From NCBI RefSeq assembly GCF_003335045.1, contig NZ_QOZG01000013.1, positions 1-58,994 on the forward strand: 58,994 bases of DNA, in the 5' to 3' direction. The DNA is from Paramesorhizobium salinisoli. Lineage in GTDB: Bacteria; Pseudomonadota; Alphaproteobacteria; Rhizobiales; Rhizobiaceae. The first letter of the stretch is position 1; every line of letters starts with the position of its first letter. The notes under the pieces were generated by a model. That model did no database searches. It had not been told where the DNA came from and was given only the letters and a program-made list of their open reading frames with translations. Shown piece by piece: positions 17,698 through 27,320 of this stretch. Made by a program: the position numbers and the translations under genes.

Positions 17698-18198
17698 ATG
17701 AAAGCGACATTGGATCACTATCGGGCATTTTCGGCGGTTGTCGGCGCAGCCGTAATCAGCGGCGCACTCTTGCTTTCCGCCACGCCGGGCATTTCCCACG
17801 ACGGCAAGCATCACGTCTTCGACGCCGCCGAGGTGGCGTACAAGCCGGGCCCGCCGACTCTGCCGGCCGGCGCTCAATTCGCCGTGTTGGTAGGTAATCC
17901 TGCCGAAGAAGGCCCCTTCGTCATGCGGCTGAAGTTTCCGGCAGGCTACGAAATCCCCCCGCATCGGCACCCCAAAGAAGAGCATGTCACCGTTTTGACT
18001 GGTGGTTTCGGCATGGCAATGGGTGAGAAGCATGACCGCCGTGCCGCCCCCATCATGGGTTCGGCCAGCTTCATCCAGATCCCGACCGGTGAGGCGCATT
18101 TCGCCTGGACCGAGGAGGAAACGGTTGTCCAGATCAATGCGATGGGACCATTCGGGGTTGAGTTTTTGAACCCCGCTGACGACCCGAGGACGCACTGA
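17698..18198 (+). CDS. Exported single-domain cupin protein
   Basis: A 166-residue protein with an N-terminal signal peptide (AVISGALLLSATPGISHD, cleavage near residue 34) followed by one cupin barrel. The first metal motif, G-x5-H-x-H-x3-E-x6-G, fits exactly in GYEIPPHRHPKEEHVTVLTG. The second motif is in IPTGEAHFAW. A metal-binding periplasmic enzyme or sensor is likely; no reaction can be assigned. ATG 17698 has AGGAGG 5 bases upstream. It is the first gene of an operon with the CysK-like and decarboxylase genes. Confidence 0.82.
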   Translation: MKATLDHYRAFSAVVGAAVISGALLLSATPGISHDGKHHVFDAAEVAYKPGPPTLPAGAQFAVLVGNPAEEGPFVMRLKFPAGYEIPPHRHPKEEHVTVLTGGFGMAMGEKHDRRAAPIMGSASFIQIPTGEAHFAWTEEETVVQINAMGPFGVEFLNPADDPRTH

Positions 18199-18265
18199 AC
18201 GATTGGCGACGAACGTCCCGCCTTCCGGAACCATTCGTCAGCCATATAGCTAGCGGAGATTAGAC

Positions 18266-19351
18266 ATGGAACACAACAAGAGCATTCGTGTAACCGCCGG
18301 CAGGGGCGGGCTCTACGACAACATTCTCGACACTGTCGGTGACACGCCGACTATCAGGATCAACAATCTCGGTGTCGGGCACGCCAGCATCTATGTGAAG
18401 GCCGAGTTCTTCAACCCGGCCGGCTCGGTCAAGGATCGCCTCGCGCTCAACATCATTGAGGACGCAGAGCGGCGCGGTCTACTGAAACCGGGCCAGACTG
18501 TGGTGGAGGCGACCAGCGGCAACACCGGTATCGGGCTTGCGATCGTCTGTGCACAGAAAGGTTATCCGCTTGTCGTGACGATGGCGGACAGTTTTTCGAT
18601 CGAACGGCGCAGGCTGATGCGTATGCTGGGTGCCAAAGTCGTGCTGACCCCGCGCGCGCTGAAGGGCTTCGGCATGTACCAAAAGGCAGTCGAACTAGCC
18701 GAGGCCAATGGCTGGTTCCTCGCGCGCCAGTTCGAAACCGAAGCCAATGCCGCCATTCACGAGATGACGACGGCGCGCGAAATCCTGGGCGACTTCGCCG
18801 GTTCCCGCCTCGACTACTTCGTCACCGGCTACGGAACCGGAGGTACCATCACCGGTGTCGGGCGCGTGCTGAGGCAAGAACTTCCGCGGGTCCGGATCAT
18901 TTTGAGCGAACCGGCGAATGCGCAGCTTCTAGGCAGTGGGGAGATGCAGCAGCGCGGCCCGGGCGGGGCGCCGGCGGCCACGCACCCCGCCTTCGAACCG
19001 CATCCCATCCAGGGTTGGACACCCGATTTCATCCCCAATGTACTCCAAGAGGCGATTGACGGTCGGCTTTATGACGAGGTGGTGCCGATTGCCGGACCCG
19101 AGGCAATCAAGTGGACACGTGAATTGGCGCGCCGAGAAGGCATCTTCGCGGGCATTTCAGGCGGGGCGACATTTGCCGTCGCGCGTCAGGTCGCGGAGAA
19201 GGCGCCGGCCGGATCGGTCATCTTGTGTATGCTGCCCGACACTGGCGAGCGCTATCTTTCTACACCGCTTTTCGAAGGCATCGAGACCGAAATGAACGAG
19301 GAAGAACTCGCTCTTTCCCGTTCGACGCCAGGCTTCCAGTTCGCCGCCTGA
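18266..19351 (+). CDS. Cysteine-synthase-like PLP enzyme (fold type II)
   Basis: A 361-residue cytoplasmic enzyme of the O-acetylserine sulfhydrylase/cystathionine beta-synthase family. It would join a nucleophile to an aminoacrylate from a serine derivative. Schiff-base Lys56 is in NPAGSVKDR, the substrate loop is TSGNTG (83-88), the phosphate cup is GYGTGGT, and LPDTGERYLST is near the end. The length exceeds CysK (about 310-330) because of a longer C-terminus. It lacks CBS domains. The neighbouring decarboxylase suggests that its amino-acid product is decarboxylated, rather than used for bulk cysteine supply. Confidence 0.88.
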   Translation: MEHNKSIRVTAGRGGLYDNILDTVGDTPTIRINNLGVGHASIYVKAEFFNPAGSVKDRLALNIIEDAERRGLLKPGQTVVEATSGNTGIGLAIVCAQKGYPLVVTMADSFSIERRRLMRMLGAKVVLTPRALKGFGMYQKAVELAEANGWFLARQFETEANAAIHEMTTAREILGDFAGSRLDYFVTGYGTGGTITGVGRVLRQELPRVRIILSEPANAQLLGSGEMQQRGPGGAPAATHPAFEPHPIQGWTPDFIPNVLQEAIDGRLYDEVVPIAGPEAIKWTRELARREGIFAGISGGATFAVARQVAEKAPAGSVILCMLPDTGERYLSTPLFEGIETEMNEEELALSRSTPGFQFAA

Positions 19352-19373
19352 AGCAGCTATAGCGAGGAAACCC

Positions 19374-20852
19374 ATGGACGCCAAACTGCAGCCCGCGGAT
19401 ACGGCCACCGAAGAAACGCTCGATCCTGCCGATTGGTCGGGCGTTGAACGGATTGCCCGTCGCCTCGTGGGCGACGCCATCGTCCATCTGCGTGACGTGC
19501 GCCAGCGACCCGCCTGGCGGGAAATGCCAAGGGACGTTCAGTCTCGTTTCCGGGAGCCCCTGCCGGAAGATTCTCTGCCGCTCGAAGCGGTACTGGCCGC
19601 GGTTACGGATGACGTCATGCCCTATCCCATGGGCAATGTGCATCCGCGCTTCTGGGCCTGGTACATGGGATCCGGCAACCTGACGGGAGCTTTCGCGGAC
19701 TTTCTGGCCGCGATCCAGGGGTCCAATCTGGGTGGCGGCAATCATGCCGCCGCCCTCGTCGACCTGCAGGTGGTCGACTGGTGCAAACAGATGGTCGGGT
19801 TTCCCGCAACGGCGAGCGGCACACTGACCAGCGGCGGCTCGGTCGCCAACCTCATCGGCCTGACGGTCGCGCGCAACGCCATGGCTGACATCGACATCCG
19901 CGAACTCGGTGTCGCAGCCGCCGCGCAGCCGCTCCGCTTCTACGGGTCCGATCAGATCCATAGCTGCCATCGCAAGACTGTCGAAGCGCTGGGCCTCGGA
20001 AACCGGGCGCTACGGCGGATCGCAACTGGCCCCGACTTCCGTATCGACATTTCCGCGCTGACGCATGCGATAGAAGAGGATCGGGCCAGCGGGTTTCGCC
20101 CGGCATGCATCATCGCCAATGCCCGCTCCGTCAATACGGGTGCGCTTGACGATCTGGAGGCGTTGGCCGACTTGGCAGACGAGCAGAATCTCTGGTTCCA
20201 TGTCGACGGCTGCATCGGCGCACTGATCGCGATTGCGCCGCGCCATCGATCCCTGGTGGCCGGGCTGCATCGCGCGGACTCATTGGCGCTTGATCCACAC
20301 AAGTGGCTGCACGCGCCGTTCGATGTCGGTTGCTGCCTGGTTAAGAATGCGGCCGCGCATCGTGGCACGTTCGCCACCACGCCGGAATATCTGGAATCGG
20401 CATCGCGCGGTCTTGCTTCAGGCGAATGGTTGCACGAATACTGTCTTCAGACGTCCCGTGGTTTCCGCGCGCTCAAGGTCTGGATGGCTTTGAAAGAGCA
20501 TGGCGTCAACAAGTTCGGCCGCTTGATCGACCAAAACATCGATCAGGCGCACTATCTCGCTCGCCTCATCGAGGCGGAGCCAAACCTTTCTCTGATGGCG
20601 ACGACGACAATCAACATCGTATGCTTCCGCTATGATCCGGGCGGGCTGGATGAACCCGCTCTCAAGGCGCTCAACACGGAAATCATGCTGCAACTTCAGG
20701 AAGACGGCCTGGCCGTCCTGTCAGACACCACTTTGCGTGGCCGGCATTGTCTGCGCGCGGCAATCGGCAATCACCGGACGCGATGCGAGGATATAGATTT
20801 GCTGGTCGCTGAGATCGTGCGGCGGGGAAAAATCCTGTCGGATGGGAGCTAG
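19374..20852 (+). CDS. Group II PLP-dependent amino-acid decarboxylase
   Basis: A 492-residue member of the glutamate/aromatic/cysteine-sulfinate decarboxylase family (fold type I). PLP-binding Lys310 is in ALDPHKWLHAPFDVG. The upstream Asp is in WFHVDGCIGAL, the histidine stacking on PLP in SDQIHSCHRKTVEALGLG. PYPMGNVHPRFWAWYMG near residue 85 is typical of this bacterial branch. It starts 22 bases after the CysK-like gene, so both should be made together. Possible substrates include aromatic amino acids, cysteate or cysteine sulfinate, or a new product of the preceding enzyme. Confidence 0.87.
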   Translation: MDAKLQPADTATEETLDPADWSGVERIARRLVGDAIVHLRDVRQRPAWREMPRDVQSRFREPLPEDSLPLEAVLAAVTDDVMPYPMGNVHPRFWAWYMGSGNLTGAFADFLAAIQGSNLGGGNHAAALVDLQVVDWCKQMVGFPATASGTLTSGGSVANLIGLTVARNAMADIDIRELGVAAAAQPLRFYGSDQIHSCHRKTVEALGLGNRALRRIATGPDFRIDISALTHAIEEDRASGFRPACIIANARSVNTGALDDLEALADLADEQNLWFHVDGCIGALIAIAPRHRSLVAGLHRADSLALDPHKWLHAPFDVGCCLVKNAAAHRGTFATTPEYLESASRGLASGEWLHEYCLQTSRGFRALKVWMALKEHGVNKFGRLIDQNIDQAHYLARLIEAEPNLSLMATTTINIVCFRYDPGGLDEPALKALNTEIMLQLQEDGLAVLSDTTLRGRHCLRAAIGNHRTRCEDIDLLVAEIVRRGKILSDGS

Positions 20853-21084
20853 ACCGAGATCAGACCGAATTTCAATCGTTCTGCCGAAGGACACCCCGCA
20901 GCGTCGGCCTTCCAGCGCCTCGGAGCACGTGCAGGCGCAAGCTACAGTCGCTCGATCATGAGATGACGGCTCGCTATTGCTGGATACGAAGGTTTGCTTT
21001 GATGAATTACAGTGCTTGCGGTGACAACTCGGTGTCTATGATCCTGCCCTTCCAGACTGAACGCTATTCCTAACCAACCTTGCC

Positions 21085-22851
21085 CTACAGCGGACTGAAC
21101 GGCACGAACAGAACGCCGAGCCCGGCCGCCACGAGCGCCGCGCGGACCGGGAACCGATAAGCGGCGATCAGCCCGTAGGAAACGCAGGTCAGGCCGATGG
21201 CCACCTTGACGCCGGAAAACAGTGCTGCAACCGGCGCCTGCGCTGTGGCAAGCAGGTTCGGATTGGCGATCATCGCCAGCGGGATCAGATAAAGGCCGAC
21301 GCCCAAAGCCATTGCGGTGAAGGCCACCTTCAGCCAGTCTTCGCGCACCATGCCGGCAGCGATGAAGACAGCGCCGCAGACAGGTGGCGTGATGGTCGAC
21401 AAAAGCGCGAACCAGAACACGAAGAGATGGGCCTGAAGCGGCGCGAGACCGAGTTGTGTGAGCGCTGGTCCGGCGACCGAAACGCAGATGACGTACGCAG
21501 CTGTCGTCGGCACCTCCATGCCCAGGATGAGGCAGGCCGCCGCGGTCAGGAACAGGGACGGCCATAACATGCCGCCGGAACCCGATAGGATCAGCGATGT
21601 GATCTTTACGCCAAGTCCGGTGATCGACAACACGCCGACGATGAGCGAGGCGCAAAGGATGATAGCAGCGATCATCGATACCTGCCGCGCCGCGGCGATC
21701 AGGGCATCCTCGAACCGGGCCAGAGCCGCGCGCCCGCTGAAATGGAGCCTGCCGTCGACCAACAGCAGGACGGTTCCAGCAAGGATGGCGAAAGCGGCGG
21801 CATATTGCGGCGTGTAGCGCGCCCAAAACATGCCCCACAAAAGGACCGAAAACGGCACCAGGAAGAAAGCCGAGGTGACGAGCAGGTCGCGTGGCGCAGG
21901 CTTCTGATCGTCCGGCAGGCCCTTTAAGGGATAGCGTGTGGTGAAGGCGTTGATGCCCACCCATACGGCGAGGAAATAGAGGATGGCAGGCAGGGCCGCC
22001 GCCGCCATGATGCCGGTGTAGGGCGTGCCCGTCAGTTCCACCATGACGAAGGCCCCTGCCCCCATCAGTGGCGGCATGATCTGCCCGCCGGAGGAGGCCA
22101 CCGCCTCGATCGCGCCGGCCAACCGCTTGGGATATCCAAGTCCGACCATCGCCGGAATCGTGATGGCCCCGGTAGAGGCCACATTCGCCGAGGCCGACCC
22201 GGAGATCGAGCCGAACAATGCAGACGAGATGACCGACACCTTGCCCGCGCCGCCGTTCAGCCGGCCAGCGGCGGCCGCCGCCACATTCATGAAGCCGCGC
22301 CCCGCCTCGCCCGCATTCAGCACCGCGCCGAAGATGACGAAGATCGCGACCGTGCCGACCGAGACCCCGGTCAGGCTGCCCCACAGCCCGCCCTCGGCGA
22401 TTGTCAGCGTGCCGAGGAAGCTTGCCAGCGGCGTTCCCGCATGGCCGAACTCGCCTGGAATATATTGGCCGAACAGGCCGTAGAGCAGCGCCAGCGCGGC
22501 GACGCCGGGCAGCGCCCAGCCGATGGCCCGGCGCGCTGTCTCCAGAACCACGATGAGCAGCGTGACGGCGATCCCGATCTGCATGGGACCTTCCAGAAAG
22601 CCATACTGGTCGGCAAGGTTCTGCTCGTTTAACGCCAGCCACACACACGCCGCGATCCCCGCAATCGCCAGCACCCAGCCGGAAAGGCGCTTCAGGCCGG
22701 TCGAAGGCGCGAAGATCAAGAGCCATGGCAGGATCAGCGCCATGTGCAACGGTCGGCTGACGAGGTTCGGCACGAGGCCGGAAAAGATCAGCCCCAGATG
22801 AAAGGCGACGAGCAGCCCGGCAAGAGCCGCAGGAAGAATGCGTTTGGTCAT
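21085..22851 (-). CDS. TRAP transporter fused permease (DctQ-DctM, TAXI system)
   Basis: A 588-residue inner-membrane protein in which the small (about 4 helices) and large (about 12 helices) TRAP subunits are one chain, as usual in TAXI-type transporters. Conserved motifs include SALFGSISGSASANVASTGAITIP and GYPKRLAGAIEAVASSGGQIMPPLMGAGAF, with LSTITPPVCGAVFIAAG in the second half. The start at ATG 22851 (MTKRILPAALAG) gives a normal first helix. No strong ribosome site is seen, and an upstream in-frame start at 22941 would add an unlikely leader. It forms an operon with the TAXI binding protein upstream. Confidence 0.9.
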   Translation of the reverse strand: MTKRILPAALAGLLVAFHLGLIFSGLVPNLVSRPLHMALILPWLLIFAPSTGLKRLSGWVLAIAGIAACVWLALNEQNLADQYGFLEGPMQIGIAVTLLIVVLETARRAIGWALPGVAALALLYGLFGQYIPGEFGHAGTPLASFLGTLTIAEGGLWGSLTGVSVGTVAIFVIFGAVLNAGEAGRGFMNVAAAAAGRLNGGAGKVSVISSALFGSISGSASANVASTGAITIPAMVGLGYPKRLAGAIEAVASSGGQIMPPLMGAGAFVMVELTGTPYTGIMAAAALPAILYFLAVWVGINAFTTRYPLKGLPDDQKPAPRDLLVTSAFFLVPFSVLLWGMFWARYTPQYAAAFAILAGTVLLLVDGRLHFSGRAALARFEDALIAAARQVSMIAAIILCASLIVGVLSITGLGVKITSLILSGSGGMLWPSLFLTAAACLILGMEVPTTAAYVICVSVAGPALTQLGLAPLQAHLFVFWFALLSTITPPVCGAVFIAAGMVREDWLKVAFTAMALGVGLYLIPLAMIANPNLLATAQAPVAALFSGVKVAIGLTCVSYGLIAAYRFPVRAALVAAGLGVLFVPFSPL

Positions 22852-22910
22852 GGGACGATCAGGTTGGGGACGATCACAGTGGAACGAAAAAGCGGAAGGC
22901 AAAGTGAAGA

Positions 22911-22928
22911 GCGCGGCATCCGCCGCAC
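22911..22928 (-). promoter_or_regulatory. Intercistronic stem-loop after TAXI binding-protein gene
   Basis: GCGCGGC/GCCGCAC pairs over 7 bp (one G-T pair) around a 4-base loop, in the 95-bp gap between the TAXI protein gene and the fused permease gene. No T-run follows. The position matches the stem-loops after the other binding-protein genes of this window. Confidence 0.4.
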
Positions 22929-22946
22929 GCTTCGCGAGCACGAGGT

Positions 22947-23918
22947 TTACATCTGACCTTCAGCCAGTTCAAAACCCGCTTCCTTGTAGTAGCGGATGGC
23001 GCCGGGATGCAGCTTGCCGGCTATATTGGCCATCAAGCTCTTGTCGACGCCCTTCCACCAAGGTGCCGAACCGCTCATCGCCTCTTTCTGTTGCCAAAAG
23101 GTTTTGGTGAGTTGGTAGGCGGCCTCTTCGTCCATCGCCGTCGTGGTATAGGCGACGACAGGCAGAGACGTCGTCAGGATGTCCTTGTCCTGGCCGGCGT
23201 AGACACCGGCAGGGATCGTCAATGGCGCGCGCTTCGTTTCAGCGATTTGCTCCGGTGTCAACGACAGGATGTTGACATCGACACTTGCCGCGGCCTCCAA
23301 AACGTTCGGCGCAGGCCAGGAGCCGGCGGTGACGAACCCGTCGATCTGGCCGTTCTTCAGCGCGGCGACGGCGTTCGAAAGTTCCGCATCGGCGATCTTC
23401 ACCTTGCCATCGAGGCTGAACAGGCCGAGATATTTCTCGCCCTCCGTCGCGCCGAAGGATCCCTTGCCGAGCAAAATGGTCTTGCCCTCCATGCCGGCGA
23501 AATCCTGCGCTCCTGACGCCTTCGACATGACGAAGTGCATGGTGAGCGACGGGATCGGGAACAGGCCGCGGATATCGGCAAATTTCGGATCGCCCTTGCC
23601 CTTGAAGGCCCCGGTCCCCATTTGCGCCGCGCCGACCAGTGCGGGCGGCGTCGTGAAGACATAGTCCCCGCCCCGCGCGCGCACTTCCATCACATTTTGC
23701 ACCGAGCCCTGGCTTTCCTCGATGGTCATGATGATCTTGCCGTGGGTGCCCTTCTTTATCGCCTCGGCAATCTCGACGCCCATCTGGTAATATGACGAGC
23801 CGGCCTTGGCGGATTTGTAGGTCACCCGGGTTTCGGCGCTTGCGGCGGTGGCGGCGGTGGCGGCGACGCCAACGGCCAAGGCCGAGGCGAGCGTGGCTTT
23901 GATGGCTGAACGAAACAT
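22947..23918 (-). CDS. TAXI-family TRAP transporter solute-binding protein
   Basis: A 323-residue periplasmic receptor. The signal peptide ends ATAATAASAE near residue 29. TAXI features are YKSAKAGSSYYQMGVEIAEAIKK at the mature N-terminus, RARGGDYVFTTPPALVGAAQ, and a late PWWKGVDKSLMANIAGKLHPGAIRYYKEAG. It delivers a carboxylate or amino acid to the fused permease encoded downstream; the ligand is unknown. ATG 23918 is chosen because GGGAGGA stands 10 bases upstream and the signal peptide starts there. Confidence 0.9.
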   Translation of the reverse strand: MFRSAIKATLASALAVGVAATAATAASAETRVTYKSAKAGSSYYQMGVEIAEAIKKGTHGKIIMTIEESQGSVQNVMEVRARGGDYVFTTPPALVGAAQMGTGAFKGKGDPKFADIRGLFPIPSLTMHFVMSKASGAQDFAGMEGKTILLGKGSFGATEGEKYLGLFSLDGKVKIADAELSNAVAALKNGQIDGFVTAGSWPAPNVLEAAASVDVNILSLTPEQIAETKRAPLTIPAGVYAGQDKDILTTSLPVVAYTTTAMDEEAAYQLTKTFWQQKEAMSGSAPWWKGVDKSLMANIAGKLHPGAIRYYKEAGFELAEGQM

Positions 23919-24097
23919 TGCTGGAAGTCCTCCCTGTATTGCTGCGTTCCGCATAGCAGGCGCCTTCCCATTTGACCAAGCATCAGAACATGAATTATGC
24001 CGTTTTTGCTGGAAAATGAGCAGATGGACGGAATCCAGTCGATCATGCCACTTTGTGTTCATTGGAAACAAGAAGAACAGTGACATGGCTTTCGCGA

Positions 24098-24316
24098 TCA
24101 AAACCGAGGTTGCGATCCGCAGGCGCAGACGGTGATAGGGTCGATCGGCAACCGCGCGATCATGGCACCGCCCAAGATGCCCCGCAGCCCCAGCACCAGC
24201 AAGCCGACGATGATTTGCGGCCGGGTATACGCGACCCTTTTCCCAACGCGGGCGACTGGCGTGCGCAATACGATCGCGAAGTATTTGAGGGCCGGCACCA
24301 TCGAACCGGCAGCCAT
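24098..24316 (-). pseudogene. Possible remnant of a membrane-protein gene
   Basis: Between the TRAP and sugar ABC operons (gap 23919-24367), a minus-strand frame reads PALKYFAIVLRTPVARVG, then the hydrophobic PQIIVGLLVLGLRGILGGAM. This looks like the end of an integral membrane protein. The frame is open back to about 24370, without a ribosome site or full-length start. The family is not recognised. The rest of the gap, 23919-24097, is the AT-rich upstream region of the TAXI gene. Confidence 0.3.
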
Positions 24317-24367
24317 TGGGCTATCGTGCCAAAGACCGTTATACGCGCCCTGTGATCGACCAGGGAG

Positions 24368-25438
24368 CTACAGCGCTACCCCGCTCGCACCATCGAACAC
24401 ATAAACCTTCTCACCATCGGCGACGGATTCGAAATACGCGCCGTAGCGAGCCGGATGATCGCCATCGACAATTGCGGTTATCTGGCTGCCGGCAAATTCG
24501 AAGAGGACATGGGTCTGGGCGCCTGTGGGCTCCACCAGCAGCGTTCGGCCCGAGATGATGCTGCCCGAGCCGACCGAGACGAAATGCTCGGGCCTCAGGC
24601 CAATTTTCACGGACTGGCCGCGCCGGACGTTTCGTTGTGGCGCAATCCTGACCGCCGAGCCGTCACCGAGCCGGACGGCGGGTTCGCCATTTTCTGCATC
24701 AACGACGCCATCGAGAATATTCATAGCCGGTGAGCCAATGAAGCCTGCCACAAATAGATTGGCAGGCTGGCGATAGAGTTCGAGCGGCGTACCGACCTGT
24801 TCGATATTACCTTGATGAAGCACCACGATGCGGTCGGCGAGCGTCATCGCCTCTATCTGGTCATGGGTGACATAGATCGAGGTCGTGCCCACCTTCTGGT
24901 GCAGCGACTTGATTTCGGTGCGCATCTGCACCCTGAGCTTCGCATCGAGATTGGAAAGCGGCTCGTCGAAGAGAAATACCGCAGGATCGCGGACGATGGC
25001 GCGTCCCATGGCGACGCGCTGGCGCTGGCCACCGGAAAGTTGGCTAGGCTTGCGGTCGAGCAGATCGGTGAGCGCCAGCATACGCGCGGCCTCGCTCACC
25101 CGCTTCTCGATCTCCGGCTTGGGGACGCCGGAGAGCTTGAGGTTGAAACCCATGTTCCCGGCAACACTCATATGCGGATAAAGCGCATAGGACTGGAAGA
25201 CCATGGCAATGTTGCGCTCGCGCGGGGTGAGCGGATTGACGATCCTGCCCGCGATCATCACCTCCCCATTGGTGATTTCCTCAAGACCGGCGATCATGCG
25301 CAGAAGAGTGGATTTTCCACAGCCCGAGGGGCCGACGAGTGCGATGAATTCGCCGTCATCGATCGACAGCGAGACGCCGTGGATTACCTCCAGCGTGCCA
25401 TAAGACTTGCGGATGTCGTTGAGTTCTACGGATGCCAT
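24368..25438 (-). CDS. Sugar ABC transporter ATP-binding protein (UgpC/MalK type)
   Basis: A 356-residue ATPase. Walker [10 protein letters not shown] is at 36-44, Q-loop [12 protein letters not shown], signature [17 protein letters not shown], Walker [17 protein letters not shown], switch [16 protein letters not shown]-terminal TOBE/regulatory domain begins near residue 235 ([14 protein letters not shown]). It is the last gene of the minus-strand operon binding protein, permease, permease, ATPase. Because UgpC-type ATPases are promiscuous, the sugar is set by the binding protein. Confidence 0.93.
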   Translation of the reverse strand: MASVELNDIRKSYGTLEVIHGVSLSIDDGEFIALVGPSGCGKSTLLRMIAGLEEITNGEVMIAGRIVNPLTPRERNIAMVFQSYALYPHMSVAGNMGFNLKLSGVPKPEIEKRVSEAARMLALTDLLDRKPSQLSGGQRQRVAMGRAIVRDPAVFLFDEPLSNLDAKLRVQMRTEIKSLHQKVGTTSIYVTHDQIEAMTLADRIVVLHQGNIEQVGTPLELYRQPANLFVAGFIGSPAMNILDGVVDAENGEPAVRLGDGSAVRIAPQRNVRRGQSVKIGLRPEHFVSVGSGSIISGRTLLVEPTGAQTHVLFEFAGSQITAIVDGDHPARYGAYFESVADGEKVYVFDGASGVAL

Positions 25439-25450
25439 GATGATAACTCC

Positions 25451-26308
25451 TCAACCCTTTACCGCGCCGGCCGTCAGGCCCGCAATAATGTGCTTCTGGG
25501 CTAGAAAAAAGACGATGACGGTGGGCAGGATCGTCAGCGTGATGAAGGCGAGCACGAGTTGCCACTGCGTGCCGAATTCACCGCGATAGACCATGATGCC
25601 GAGCGGCCAGGGATACTTCGTTTCCGTGTTCAGCATGATCAACGGCAGGATGTAGCTGTTCCAGCTATTGACGAAGGAGATGATGCCGACGGTGGCGATG
25701 ATCGGCCGCGAGAGCGGCAGCGAGATATGCCAGAAAAAGCGGATGTAGCCGCAGCCATCGACGAAGGCCGCCTGAAACAGCTCGTCGGGCAGGTTCCGAA
25801 AATAGTTGCGAAAGAGCAGGATGCTCATGCCTAGACCAAAGGCGACCTGAGGCAGGATCACTCCCCAATAGGTATCGAGCAGGCCGAGATCGCGGATGCG
25901 GATGAACAACGGCAGAATGGCGGTCGCCGCCGGAAACATCAACCCGATGAGAAAGTAATTCAGTAACTGACCAGCGCCGAAGAACTTTACGTGGGCGAGA
26001 GTGAAGGCCGCCATCGCGGATGCCACCACGGTCAGGAACACCGTCATGATGGCGATGAACAGCGAGTTGATCATCTGCCGCCAGTAGCGGTCGCCGAACA
26101 GGATATCGAGATAGTTCGACCAGTGCCATTGCGCCGGCAGGCCGAAGGGGTTGACGCGCAATTCGCCGAGAGACTTGAAGCCGCCGAGGGCAGTGGCAAG
26201 CAGCGGCACCAGAACCAGCGCCGCCACCAGCGACAGCGAAACATAGAGATAGATGCGGGTGCCCGCATTCATGCGGACGGATGTGCCTGAAATACTTGTG
26301 TCAGTCAT
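25451..26308 (-). CDS. Sugar ABC transporter permease (MalG type)
   Basis: A 285-residue permease with six predicted helices. The EAA loop is in ELFQAAFVDGCGYIRFFWHISLPLSRP, and the ending AQKHIIAGLTAGAVKG is typical of MalG-like proteins. It overlaps the upstream permease by 8 bases and precedes the ATPase gene by 12. With the other permease it forms the heterodimeric channel. Confidence 0.92.
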   Translation of the reverse strand: MTDTSISGTSVRMNAGTRIYLYVSLSLVAALVLVPLLATALGGFKSLGELRVNPFGLPAQWHWSNYLDILFGDRYWRQMINSLFIAIMTVFLTVVASAMAAFTLAHVKFFGAGQLLNYFLIGLMFPAATAILPLFIRIRDLGLLDTYWGVILPQVAFGLGMSILLFRNYFRNLPDELFQAAFVDGCGYIRFFWHISLPLSRPIIATVGIISFVNSWNSYILPLIMLNTETKYPWPLGIMVYRGEFGTQWQLVLAFITLTILPTVIVFFLAQKHIIAGLTAGAVKG

Positions 26309-27239
26309 GGCGCATGAATATCCGTTTGTAGCCGAAGGCGAGCGTAACGCAGATGACGAAGAGGATGACGCCGACAGCGCTGCCCAAGCCCACCTGCATG
26401 CGCGTTACGCCATAGGTGTAGAGGAAGGTCACCATGGTCTGCGTGGCGTTTAACGGGCCGCCGCCCGTAAGCGGCATGATCAGGTCGAAGAGTTGCAACG
26501 AGCCGATGATCGCAAAGAAGACCGATATTCGCACGGTGGAACCGAGCAGTGGTAGCGTGACATAGCGGAATTTCTGCCAGCCGGTCGCCCCGTCGATCTC
26601 GGCCGCTTCCAGCACGTTCTTGTCCACCGCCTGCAGGCCGGCGATGAAAAGCATCATGTGGAAGCCGAAATATTTCCAGATGACCACCGCGAGAACCGCG
26701 TAGATCGCGAGATTCTTGTCCGCCAGCACATAGGGCGTAACGACGCCGAAGAAACCCGAGATGGCGGCAAAAAGCCCGTAATCGCCATCATAGACGAACC
26801 GCCAGATGAGCCCGGCGGCGACATCCGCAAGCACATAGGGCAGGAAGAAAATCAGGCGGAAGGTCACCGCGCCTTTGATCCGGTGTGCGAGCATCGTTGC
26901 GAGCCAGATCGCCAGGGGGATCTGCAGCAGGAGCGACGTGAGGATGATGAGGCCGTTGTTGATCAGCGCGCGCGAGAATGCGGCGTTGTTGAACAGCACC
27001 TCGAAATTGCGCAGGCCAATGAAATGCTCAGGCGCCCCATAGCCGTTCCACCGGTAAAGGCTGTACCAGGCGGCCTCGCCCATCGGCAGGATGACGAAGA
27101 GCGTGAAGAGCAAGAGCGCCGGCGGCAGGAAGAACAGGAGCACCGGCAGGCGTCCACGCACCGCGGGGCTCCTGTAGCGTGTCTTCCTGGCCGCAACTGT
27201 GGCTGATGGCGCCCTCATCGTGGCGGTTGCGTCGGTCAT
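26301..27239 (-). CDS. Sugar ABC transporter permease (MalF/UgpA type)
   Basis: A 312-residue permease with six helices. The EAA loop is AAEIDGATGWQKFRYVTLPLL. The first helix (LLFFLPPALLLFTLFVILP) follows a basic N-terminal tail. I choose ATG 27239 because AAGGAG lies 9-10 bases upstream. ATG 27245 is only 3 bases from that site, and the frame upstream to 27290 lacks one. Confidence 0.9.
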   Translation of the reverse strand: MTDATATMRAPSATVAARKTRYRSPAVRGRLPVLLFFLPPALLLFTLFVILPMGEAAWYSLYRWNGYGAPEHFIGLRNFEVLFNNAAFSRALINNGLIILTSLLLQIPLAIWLATMLAHRIKGAVTFRLIFFLPYVLADVAAGLIWRFVYDGDYGLFAAISGFFGVVTPYVLADKNLAIYAVLAVVIWKYFGFHMMLFIAGLQAVDKNVLEAAEIDGATGWQKFRYVTLPLLGSTVRISVFFAIIGSLQLFDLIMPLTGGGPLNATQTMVTFLYTYGVTRMQVGLGSAVGVILFVICVTLAFGYKRIFMRHD

Positions 27240-27282
27240 GCCCATAATCTCCTTCACGCGGGAGCTGATCCTGGAACGGGAG

Positions 27283-27307
27283 GCCAGCAACCATGTCGGT
27301 TGCCGGC
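27283..27307 (-). promoter_or_regulatory. Intercistronic stem-loop after sugar binding-protein gene
   Basis: GCCAGCAACC pairs with GGTTGCCGGC over 10 bp (one G-T pair) around a 5-base loop. It is located between the binding-protein stop and the first permease start. No T-run follows. It probably protects the 3' end of the binding-protein message and lowers expression of the membrane subunits. Confidence 0.5.
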
Positions 27308-27320
27308 GAACCGATCCGCG

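Noticed and set aside
20942-22726. A 594-codon minus-strand ORF overlapping the TRAP permease
   Set aside because: Out-of-frame reading, rich in Arg, Gly and His; the permease frame has transmembrane helices and family motifs.
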